From the NCBI GenBank assembly GCA_902384685.1, contig CABMCU010000141.1:1-48816 (forward strand): 48,816 nucleotides of DNA. Reading direction: 5' to 3'. The position numbers were made by a program, and so were the translations under genes. Under the pieces are notes generated by a model. The model was given only the letters and a program-made list of their open reading frames with translations, ran no database searches and was not told the origin of the DNA. Every line of letters starts with the position of its first letter. Within the stretch, counting starts at the first letter, position 1. Of this stretch, positions 35,197-43,492 are shown in pieces. Source of the DNA: an uncultured archaeon (GTDB lineage: Archaea; Thermoplasmatota; E2; DHVEG-1).

Positions 35197-35919
35197 ATGA
35201 AATCGACGTGCAATTATCCATGTTACCGTACGCACACAGAACCATCTCTTTTCTTGAGAAAAAAGAAAGGGACCGTCAAACTCGTTTTTTTTGATATGGA
35301 TGGTGTTCTCCTTGATACTGTGAGCTCCTGGCGCTACATCCATGAACATTTTGGAACGACGAATAAACGTTCTATTCTACCATATCTCCGAGGAGATATC
35401 GATTATTATGAGTTTATTAGACGAGATGTCTCACTTTGGAAGACAAATGGAAAATCAGTAAAGAAGACGACCATTCAAAAAATATTGTATTCTATCCCTT
35501 TTATGAAAGGAGTAAACGAGTGTATCCGATTTCTGAAAGAACACGAGATTCAGACCGCAATCGTAAGTGCTGGTCTTGACATATTAGCAGAAAAAATCGC
35601 CATGGATATTGGAATCGATTTTTCTTTTGCAAATGAAGTAAAAATTGATACCGATGGACGATTAACGGGCGAAAGTGTCCTTCACGTTGACCTGATACAT
35701 AAAGACAAAAATGTTAAAGCTCTTGCACAACAACTACATCTCCCCTTGAATGCGTGTGCGGCAGTAGGAAATTCATGCTTTGATATTCCTATGATTGAGA
35801 TCTGTGGACTTGGTATTGCATTTAATCCAGAGGATGCTTGTGTGGTAAAAAGTGCTGATGTGGTTATCGAAGGAAAAGATTTAAGCAGATTAATCCCAAT
35901 AATCAAACCATATATCTAA
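35197..35919 (+). CDS. HAD-superfamily phosphatase (phosphoserine phosphatase-like)
   Basis: The catalytic motif I FFDMDGVLLDT has the nucleophile Asp and the acid Asp. Motif II is IVSAGLDILA, and motif IV AAVGNSCFDIPM. The size and the cap (YEFIRRDVSLWK) resemble phosphoserine phosphatases, but the substrate cannot be fixed. The start at 35197 fits a TATA-like TATTTATATG ~29 nt upstream. It adds ~32 residues (with three Cys or His) before the usual start of the fold; an upstream ATG at 35176 would lie too close to the TATA box. Confidence 0.82.
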   Translation: MKSTCNYPCYRTHTEPSLFLRKKKGTVKLVFFDMDGVLLDTVSSWRYIHEHFGTTNKRSILPYLRGDIDYYEFIRRDVSLWKTNGKSVKKTTIQKILYSIPFMKGVNECIRFLKEHEIQTAIVSAGLDILAEKIAMDIGIDFSFANEVKIDTDGRLTGESVLHVDLIHKDKNVKALAQQLHLPLNACAAVGNSCFDIPMIEICGLGIAFNPEDACVVKSADVVIEGKDLSRLIPIIKPYI

Positions 35920-36097
35920 CGTTCTATTCAACAACAAAACTAATAGCCCATCTAAGAAAGTTATTTTATGTTTTTCATTTCATACATCCTCGCCCACTTA
36001 CTATCGATAATTGCACATATATACGGAAGATATATGGGGAAAACCAAATGACGATACCTTTTAATCTCTCTTCTTCTATGTCACAAATAAGATTCCT

Positions 36098-37429
36098 ATG
36101 GTTCTTGATAATCTCGGAGATTCGTTAAAACGTACAATCAAAAAAATCGCAAACGCGGTTCATGTCGATGCCCAACTTGTGAACGAAGTCGTACGAGACA
36201 TCCAACGGGCATTGTTGCAATCCGATGTTAATGTTAAACTTGTTCTTGAGCTATCCAAAAAAATAGAGCAGCGCGCACTTGAAGAAAAACCACCTGCAGG
36301 GATGACGAACCGAGAACACGTTATTCATATCGTTTATGATGAACTTGTTCGGATTGTTGGGGCATCCCGTGAGCTTGCGATTCGAAAGCAGGTTATTATG
36401 ATGGTTGGGTTGTACGGTCAAGGAAAAACCACGAGTTGCGGGAAATTAGCCACGTTTTTTAAGAGAAAAGGATTGCGACCTGCGTTGATTGCTGGTGATA
36501 TTCACCGACCAGCCGCCTACGAACAATTAAAGCAGATCTCCGAGCAAGTCGAGGTTTTGTTTTATGGAGATAAAAACGAGAAAAATGCGGTGAAGGTGAT
36601 CAGGGATGGAATTGATAAATTCAAGCGTGTCGCCGATGTGATTATTGTTGATACTTCAGGACGTCATAAACTCGAGACTGATTTGATATCTGAGATGAAG
36701 AATATTTTTAATGCGATCAAACCAGATGAAAAGCTACTCGTAATGGATGCAGCAATGGGCCAACAGGCTGGTCCGCAGGCAAGAGCTTTTAATGATGCAA
36801 TCGGAATTACCGGTATTGTTCTGACAAAGCTTGATGGAAGCGCAAAAGGTGGTGGTGCACTCAGTGCTGCCGCTGAGGTCGGTGCCCCGATCGTATTTGT
36901 GGGAACTGGTGAGCATTCCGCAGATTTTGAGAAGTTCGATCCCTCTGGTTTTATTTCACGACTCTTAGGTATGGGTGATATAAAATCATTGCTGGAACGT
37001 GCTGAAGAAAGCATAAAAGGAAAGGATGCGGAAAAAACCGCTCGAAAACTTATGTCCGGCAAGTTCAATTTAAATGACATGTATGAACAGATGAATATGA
37101 TCTCTGGGATGGGCCCATTATCGAAAATCGCAGAAATGCTACCTGGCGGTATGTCTGGAAAATTGAAAAATGTAGATATGAATGAGACGCAAAATAAGCT
37201 AAAGAAATTTCGGATTATTATGGATTCAATGACCAATGAGGAACGGGAGAACCCAGAGTTTATCCAAGCATCTCGTATAAAACGGATTGCTCGAGGTGCT
37301 GGTGTGGAAAATAAGGATGTCAAAGAGGTACTGAAATATTACAATATGACAAAGCGGATGATGAAAGGTTTTTCCAGCGATCGGAAGATGCGGCGAAATC
37401 TGATGCGACAACTTGATTTTGGGAAATGA
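36098..37429 (+). CDS. srp54: Signal recognition particle protein SRP54
   Basis: It binds signal sequences at the ribosome and brings them to FtsY. The 443 residues have an N domain, a G domain (G1 GLYGQGKTT, RPAAYEQLK, G3 DTSGR, TKLDGSAKGGG) and a Met-rich M domain (MYEQMNMISGMGPLSKIAEM). The last includes the RNA-binding stretch RIKRIARGAG. G1 has Gln where Ser is usual, and G3 has Ser where Ala is usual, but the key Gly/Lys/Thr are kept. It suits a cell that exports so many proteins. It is followed 14 nt later by glycerate kinase. Confidence 0.97.
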   Translation: MVLDNLGDSLKRTIKKIANAVHVDAQLVNEVVRDIQRALLQSDVNVKLVLELSKKIEQRALEEKPPAGMTNREHVIHIVYDELVRIVGASRELAIRKQVIMMVGLYGQGKTTSCGKLATFFKRKGLRPALIAGDIHRPAAYEQLKQISEQVEVLFYGDKNEKNAVKVIRDGIDKFKRVADVIIVDTSGRHKLETDLISEMKNIFNAIKPDEKLLVMDAAMGQQAGPQARAFNDAIGITGIVLTKLDGSAKGGGALSAAAEVGAPIVFVGTGEHSADFEKFDPSGFISRLLGMGDIKSLLERAEESIKGKDAEKTARKLMSGKFNLNDMYEQMNMISGMGPLSKIAEMLPGGMSGKLKNVDMNETQNKLKKFRIIMDSMTNEERENPEFIQASRIKRIARGAGVENKDVKEVLKYYNMTKRMMKGFSSDRKMRRNLMRQLDFGK

Positions 37430-37442
37430 TTGTTTTGAAAGT

Positions 37443-38777
37443 ATGTTGTTTAAGAATTATGATGATCTGGTCTTGAATGGTCAATCACCGGAGCTTCAGC
37501 AGAAACGGAGGGATGTCCTTGATATGTTATCTGCTGCTGTTGACGCAGTACAACCCTCACGTGTTGTAAAAGAGGTATTTTGCGATACGCAGCTGGTATT
37601 TGCATCGGAAGCTATTGATCTTTCCTCCTTTGATCATCTGTATATCGTAGGTTTTGGAAAGGCAAGCGTGGGTATGGCACAAGCAGTCTGCGATGCGGTG
37701 ACAGTAACAAAAGGTGTTATAATAACAAATGATCCATCTGCTATAATTACAAATCATTCAATAGAGGTTATTATAGGGGGGCATCCTCTCGCGAATGAAG
37801 GTAGTATCCGTGGTGCAGAAAAAATCCTTGATCTCTTAGGCAAGTGTAGTGAGAACGACTGTGTAATCGTGCTAATCTCCGGTGGTGGATCTTCGTTATT
37901 TTGTAAACCTCGTGTTCCTCTTACTGATCTACAAAAAACGATTAATTTGTTATTACGCTGCGGTGTAAGTATTGATGAACTGAATACGATTCGGAAACAT
38001 CTTTCCTTAGTAAAAGGTGGCCAGCTTGTTCAATATACAAAAGCAGTTATCATCTCTCTTATTATCTCTGATATTGTACATGATCCAATTACTTCAATAG
38101 CATCTGGTCCTACATCTCCTGATCCATCTACATTTTCTGATGCAAGAGAAATACTTAAACGATATAAACTTTGGACGAATATTCCAGTAGCAGTACGAAC
38201 AAGCATAATAGAAGGTATCAATGGGCATATTTCTGACACTCCTAAAAAAAATGATCCAGTTTTTGAGACTGTATTTAATTTTATTATAGCGGATAATGAG
38301 CGCGCTTGTCAGGGTGCTATAGATAAAGCAAAAGAACTTGGATATGACGCTAAATTGATGACGACATCAATAACTGGTGAAGCACGAGTTATTGGCAAAT
38401 ATTTAATAAACGGAGTAATGAAGAGTTTTCTACATAGAAAAACTGTAGTTATCACCAGTGGTGAAACAACTGTAACAGTACAGGGTAGAGGAGTTGGTGG
38501 ACGAAACCAAGAATTAGTGCTCAGCTGTATGGAGGAGATTGCAGGTGACGAGTTAGTTGTCGCCTCCTTTGCTACAGATGGGATTGATGGAAATAGCAAT
38601 GCAGCCGGTGCTATCGCCGATGGTTTTACGCTTACTCGTGCTCGGGAAAAAAAACTAAATCCATCTCATTTTTTGAAACAGAACAACTCTAACGGTTTTT
38701 TTCAAGTATTAAATGATACTCTTCTAACCGGTCCTACAGGGACGAATGTGATGGATATCCAGATATTGATACGATAA
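37443..38777 (+). CDS. Glycerate 2-kinase (MOFRL family)
   Basis: It phosphorylates D-glycerate to 2-phosphoglycerate, as in archaeal non-phosphorylative or branched Entner-Doudoroff routes and serine/glycine use. The motifs are IVGFGKASVGMAQA, VLISGGGSSLFCKP, SDIVHDPITSIASGPTSPD and ITSGETTVTVQGRGVGGRNQ, with a MOFRL end (SFATDGIDGNSNAAGAI). I chose ATG 37443, just after srp54. A TTG at 37413 would overlap srp54 and adds ten unlikely residues. The length is ~444. Confidence 0.93.
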   Translation: MLFKNYDDLVLNGQSPELQQKRRDVLDMLSAAVDAVQPSRVVKEVFCDTQLVFASEAIDLSSFDHLYIVGFGKASVGMAQAVCDAVTVTKGVIITNDPSAIITNHSIEVIIGGHPLANEGSIRGAEKILDLLGKCSENDCVIVLISGGGSSLFCKPRVPLTDLQKTINLLLRCGVSIDELNTIRKHLSLVKGGQLVQYTKAVIISLIISDIVHDPITSIASGPTSPDPSTFSDAREILKRYKLWTNIPVAVRTSIIEGINGHISDTPKKNDPVFETVFNFIIADNERACQGAIDKAKELGYDAKLMTTSITGEARVIGKYLINGVMKSFLHRKTVVITSGETTVTVQGRGVGGRNQELVLSCMEEIAGDELVVASFATDGIDGNSNAAGAIADGFTLTRAREKKLNPSHFLKQNNSNGFFQVLNDTLLTGPTGTNVMDIQILIR

Positions 38778-38994
38778 TGAACCATTATTTTTATTGATAC
38801 GAAATTAATAAACTTTTTAAGGAGGAAAGAGATAACAAATTGGGATGAACTCAATTAGAAATTAGTTCCATAACTATTATATAAAGATTTAGTATAATAT
38901 TATGAATAGATAATGTCTTCATAAAAAACCTCCACGGTATTTAAAGATACGAAAATTATATAAATAGTAAAAAATTTATAAATGGAGATAAAGC

Positions 38995-41900
38995 ATGGAA
39001 TTGAATCGTACGATAAAACTCTTTCTTACGGTTAGTATTATCATTTTCCTCATTTTCGGTTTCCTTCATCCTGGTAGTTTTATCGCAATCGAAGTCAATG
39101 AAAATGATGGTATATGGACTGATAGTTTTGAAAATAGTAGTTCTACAGATCGTGGCCCTGGTACGAGTCCATGCGTGTGGGAGAATGGAATGATTCTACT
39201 TACCACCGCCTCTGATATTGGACGAAATTATAGCTTTGCAGATGGCGGTTCCTTTAAAAATAATAATCATAAAGCATATTATTACCAATTTTTTGATATC
39301 AACCATATCCTTTTTTCCTTTTTTTCTCCATTAATACCTTCCGCGAGAGTAGAGAATGAGTTTGATAATGATTTTCAATATCCTTATATCGAAAAAAAAG
39401 GTGAATCGACACACCGATATGCGGAATCATCCACCCAAGGAATGAACAATAATGTGGTGCATCATTTCCGAATGAAACTTCAAGGAACTGCTGAAGACAT
39501 TGGGAACCTCTACATCTATTGGTATGGGAAAGCTGAAAACGCAATAAAAGTTGAAATGTTTTATTTAAATTATGGTACGATCCGTAGCATGTGGAAACCA
39601 ATAAATTCCACGCAAAATACCGGTGATATTTCCTTTGCTTATAATTTAAGCCAAGATAAACTAGAACAGGCTATTGGTACGGATAACTATATTGATATCT
39701 GCGTCGTTGCAACGAAAAAATCCTTTGGTAATCCTCAATGTACGCTCTATACTGATTATGTAAAATTAAAATCAATCCGACAAAAAGGATATAAAATTGG
39801 ATATGGACTTGTTCAAACAAAAAATACCATTGATTTACGATCCAATACCTACTGGGAGTTACTGACGTGGGATGATTTTGAAACAGGCGGTGCGATAGTT
39901 CGCTATCAAATTCTCTATAATAACGGAACGAGTTACGTGCCTATTAAAAATTCTATTTTAAAAGGAAACGAGGAAGGATTCACCACCTCACCAGTCTCCC
40001 TTATTTCTCTCTCAGATAAATATACAAACATTAAGATACGAGCGAACCTCACGACAGACGATCCATCAGTTTCTCCCAAAATTTTTAGTTGGACAATTAC
40101 CTGGCAATCTTTAAATCGATGGCATGATCAATTCAGTTCAGAGTATCGAATAGATGTAAAAAATAAGATAAACGTGGAGAATGGAGTCAATATCAGCCGT
40201 ATGAGTGGTGACTGGCCGATGTTTGGTCAAAACCCTGGAAACACAAGAGCATCAACTGGGAAAGCTGCATACACAAAAGATCTGTATTGGTGGAGCGATT
40301 TTCGCGATTATCCTGCAATTCGCAATCAGGCTTGTGGCAACCCGGTGGTTGATAGTAACGCCTTGTATATTCCTGTAATAAATCTTACTACGAATAAAGG
40401 ATCGTTATATAAATACAAATCCTTCGTTATCGATTCTAATAAAATAGGAGAAGAATATTCCTCCTCACAAATAATCCCGTTTTCTAATATGACAAACGGA
40501 AAAAAGATTATCGGTTCCCCCGCTGTTTCAGATAGCTATGTCATCGTCGCAACAGGGGATGAATATACTCTTAATTACGTTTACGCATTTGACAAAAATA
40601 CTCCCTCAAAAAGTCCGATATGGACATTTGATTATAGTAAATATGCTTCTTCGGCGACAGACATTTGTTATTGGGGTTCGCCCATTATTGCAGAAGGAAA
40701 AGTTTTCCTTACTTCCTGGAGTGGACAACCAATTCTTTCTGGATATCATTTAAATAATATGATCCTAGCTTTGGATCTTTCAAACGGAGAACTCAAATGG
40801 AACTATACGTTTCCGCCTTCATCCTATCCTCTTTTGTCTCCAACTTGGAGTTTTTCAACTCCTGCATACTCAGAAGGGAAAATCGTCGTAGGTTGTATGA
40901 ATAATCTGAGCGATAACTTGTTCGCTTTCGAGTCCGAGAATGGCAGTCTCCTTTGGAATATCTCCATCGGTGCCATTGGCAAAGCCTCACCAGTGATATA
41001 CAATAATACTGTATATATTGTCAACGAAGAGAAAGTTATTACTGGAATAGGAAAAAAAACGAAGGTCACTGCGGTGAATATCGATGATGGGAGCATCCGA
41101 TGGGAAAAAGAACTAGGTCGTACATTAACCACCATTTCGAATTTAGATTTCCCGAGATGTTTAGCTCAGTCTACCTCTGCTATTGCAAACGAAGTCTTAT
41201 ATGCCACATCACCAGATGGAAATGTAACCGCATTAGACCTTTCTAAGAAAGGAACTATTCTCTGGTCTCATGAAGTATATTCAAAAGGGTTACTACTCTC
41301 TGCGCCATTTCTAGCCTCCTCACCTGCATATGCAGACGGAATCGTTTACGTTAGTACTCCTGATGGTTTCCTGTATGCATTAAATACATCAGCGAAAGGC
41401 AGTGAAACCTGGCATCGACAAGCATTTCCCTATGATCAAACCATTCCTATAGTCACAGATCCAATAGTCACCAATGGCCTGATCTTTTTCGGTGCGGAGA
41501 ACGGCAGGTTGTATGTCTGTGGCAATTATAAAACACCAAACGAACAGATTACAGGGAGTCTCACATCAATTCCGATTCAATTACCTGAAGGAGTCTGGTG
41601 GAAGAAATTTTATGCTACGGTGCAGACGAACGTGAGTACAAGTATCAACAAAATCACCTTTAGTTTACTCGATGCTAATAACAACTTCATCAAAGTTCTT
41701 CAAAATAAAAGTGATTTATCTGGAGATCAAACCTTAGGAAGAACCCTTCGATTACACGCAGATTTCTGGGCGAAAAATAACTCATTCAATCCAAAGCTTC
41801 TTTCTTGGAATATCACATTTTTCAATGTAACAAAGGACACAATAATCCCTTTCATCAATATGAGTACGTTTAGCCCAAATCCTAAAGGCTGGTTGAATAC

Positions 41901-43284
41901 GGTTATTCCCCAATTTACTGTCAAAGTAAAAGACAATGACTCTGGCCTTCTTGTCAATTCTGCAAAATATATATTAGGATACACTGCAAACAATCTAAGC
42001 TATTCTAAAACCTTTTCTACCCAATGCTCCGGAGTCAATGGTACCACTTCGGTTCAACAAATCACAATAAATATCTCAAAATTAGACATCTATGAGAATA
42101 TTACTAAATTACTCAGTCTTAGTATCAGCATCACAGACATGGCGGGAAATACCGCAACAAAATCCATTACTTTTACACAAGATATCATAAAACCAAGTTC
42201 TTACGTTAATAAACAATCGATGAAATTAAGATACAATGCAACTGCAAAATTCATACTTATTAACGCCACATCAATTGATAACGGGACTAATGCCAGTGGA
42301 ATAAAACGCGTGGAACTATATTATCGCAACTCATCCACAGCAAACTTTAATGGTAAATGGATATATTTCGCAAACTCCACCAAAAAATCACCACAATGGA
42401 AATTCAATTTCACAAGCTCAAGCCAACCTGGTGGGTATTTTGAACTCTGCACTCGTGCTATTGATAATGCAAGCAACATTGAAGATTTCCCAACAAAAGG
42501 AGATGTTTCATTTTTATATGACTGGACGAAACCATATCTACCGAGTTTCCAAGGAAACATCCTTTGGTTCAGGGAGCTATCTACTTTCTCTGTGGTATTC
42601 AGGGATGATTTCCGATTAGACACTATACAATATCACCCTAATTTTGATACTTCATGGACCACTATTGCGACTGGTATAAATAAGAGCACCTATGACAAAT
42701 CCTGGAGTTTAAAAGATGAATATTGGAATCAAATAAATGAAGGTGAGTTCTATACCCTATTTTTCAAGATTAATGATACATTGGGAAATACACTATTACT
42801 CACGAACAATAGTCAGGCAATCACTTTCGGAAAAGATACATCCGCACCAAATGGAACCATTAAAATCCCTGCATTAGAAAATGAAACGAGTTTGTCATAT
42901 AACTTTACCGTGGTTGGAGAAGATGTCATTGATCAAGGAGGTAGTGGTATTAAAGAAGTCTCCTTATATTATCGATTTTCTGAGGATAACTCAAATTGGA
43001 GTAGCTGGACACAATATGGAGACACATTGAGTTCTTCCCCCTATGAATGGGAGTATACAGCCCAAGAAAAAGACGGCTATTACGACTTTAAAATCAACAT
43101 TGTTGATGTCGCTGGTAATACAAGAGAGACTGAGATCCTTCATACGTCTATATTCCCTGAACACCCTATTTCACTTCCAGTACTCCCGGTGACCCTTATA
43201 CTGATTATGATAAGTCTTTTGATCGTTTTCTCTCTACTTAGTGCGATTATCTTTATTAAATGGAGAAAAACGAAAGTAACATAG
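38995..43284 (+). CDS. Giant surface protein with PQQ-like propeller and Ig-like repeats
   Basis: The 1429 residues run from a signal peptide (LFLTVSIIIFLIFGFL) to a C-terminal membrane helix (~1398-1422) with a basic tail (KWRKTKVT). Residues ~30-400 are a beta-rich region. Residues ~404-845 are a PQQ/BamB-like propeller starting DWPMFGQNPGNTRAS, with blades such as LDLSNGELKWNYTF, AFESENGSLLWNISI and LYALNTSAKG. The rest is Ig-like (DKDNDSGLLVNS..., then SGIKRVELYYRNSS, SGIKEVSLYYRFSE). There are many NxS/T sequons. GGAGAT lies before the ATG. It is probably a cell-surface binding or adhesion protein; no enzyme motif is seen. Confidence 0.9.
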   Translation: MELNRTIKLFLTVSIIIFLIFGFLHPGSFIAIEVNENDGIWTDSFENSSSTDRGPGTSPCVWENGMILLTTASDIGRNYSFADGGSFKNNNHKAYYYQFFDINHILFSFFSPLIPSARVENEFDNDFQYPYIEKKGESTHRYAESSTQGMNNNVVHHFRMKLQGTAEDIGNLYIYWYGKAENAIKVEMFYLNYGTIRSMWKPINSTQNTGDISFAYNLSQDKLEQAIGTDNYIDICVVATKKSFGNPQCTLYTDYVKLKSIRQKGYKIGYGLVQTKNTIDLRSNTYWELLTWDDFETGGAIVRYQILYNNGTSYVPIKNSILKGNEEGFTTSPVSLISLSDKYTNIKIRANLTTDDPSVSPKIFSWTITWQSLNRWHDQFSSEYRIDVKNKINVENGVNISRMSGDWPMFGQNPGNTRASTGKAAYTKDLYWWSDFRDYPAIRNQACGNPVVDSNALYIPVINLTTNKGSLYKYKSFVIDSNKIGEEYSSSQIIPFSNMTNGKKIIGSPAVSDSYVIVATGDEYTLNYVYAFDKNTPSKSPIWTFDYSKYASSATDICYWGSPIIAEGKVFLTSWSGQPILSGYHLNNMILALDLSNGELKWNYTFPPSSYPLLSPTWSFSTPAYSEGKIVVGCMNNLSDNLFAFESENGSLLWNISIGAIGKASPVIYNNTVYIVNEEKVITGIGKKTKVTAVNIDDGSIRWEKELGRTLTTISNLDFPRCLAQSTSAIANEVLYATSPDGNVTALDLSKKGTILWSHEVYSKGLLLSAPFLASSPAYADGIVYVSTPDGFLYALNTSAKGSETWHRQAFPYDQTIPIVTDPIVTNGLIFFGAENGRLYVCGNYKTPNEQITGSLTSIPIQLPEGVWWKKFYATVQTNVSTSINKITFSLLDANNNFIKVLQNKSDLSGDQTLGRTLRLHADFWAKNNSFNPKLLSWNITFFNVTKDTIIPFINMSTFSPNPKGWLNTVIPQFTVKVKDNDSGLLVNSAKYILGYTANNLSYSKTFSTQCSGVNGTTSVQQITINISKLDIYENITKLLSLSISITDMAGNTATKSITFTQDIIKPSSYVNKQSMKLRYNATAKFILINATSIDNGTNASGIKRVELYYRNSSTANFNGKWIYFANSTKKSPQWKFNFTSSSQPGGYFELCTRAIDNASNIEDFPTKGDVSFLYDWTKPYLPSFQGNILWFRELSTFSVVFRDDFRLDTIQYHPNFDTSWTTIATGINKSTYDKSWSLKDEYWNQINEGEFYTLFFKINDTLGNTLLLTNNSQAITFGKDTSAPNGTIKIPALENETSLSYNFTVVGEDVIDQGGSGIKEVSLYYRFSEDNSNWSSWTQYGDTLSSSPYEWEYTAQEKDGYYDFKINIVDVAGNTRETEILHTSIFPEHPISLPVLPVTLILIMISLLIVFSLLSAIIFIKWRKTKVT

Positions 43285-43295
43285 CTGTGTCTTCC

Positions 43296-43481
43296 CTATT
43301 TTTTTTCTCTTATCATTTTTAGATCCTCTTGGGTAAATTCAGGGAAAAACAACCCAGTATGACCACAGGTATTACATTGCCATTGATTTAGGAGACCTTT
43401 CGAGTAGGAGTCTGCTGACATGTCCGGTCTTGTATCAGTGCTGTTACATTTCGGACACATACGAACAAATTTCTTTGGCAT
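43296..43481 (-). CDS. Small zinc-ribbon protein
   Basis: I chose the ATG at 43481 because AAGGAAG lies ~4 nt before it. An ATG at 43496 overlaps the leuS stop as ATGA, so coupling is also possible. The 61 residues carry two Cys pairs, CPKC and CNTC, ~27 apart (MCPKCNSTDTRPDMSADSYS, then QWQCNTCGHTG). This resembles small archaeal zinc ribbons that bind nucleic acid or a protein. The fold is similar to the TFIIS C-terminal ribbon, but no Asp-Glu active pair is seen. It is the last gene of the leuS transcript. Confidence 0.8.
   Translation of the reverse strand: MPKKFVRMCPKCNSTDTRPDMSADSYSKGLLNQWQCNTCGHTGLFFPEFTQEDLKMIREKK
43299..43306 (+). terminator. T8 terminator of the giant surface protein gene
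   Basis: Eight T lie 14 nt after the stop codon, next to the convergent zinc-ribbon gene end. Confidence 0.45.
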
Positions 43482-43492
43482 ACTCTTCCTTT

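Noticed and set aside
36664-37323. 219-codon ORF antisense to srp54
   Set aside because: It lies fully inside a well-supported SRP54 gene, has a Ser/Phe/Ile-rich shadow composition and no start signals.
38778-38994. AT-rich region before the giant surface protein as an origin of replication
   Set aside because: No repeated origin box, no cdc6/orc1 gene nearby. AT-rich content is explained by promoter sequence.
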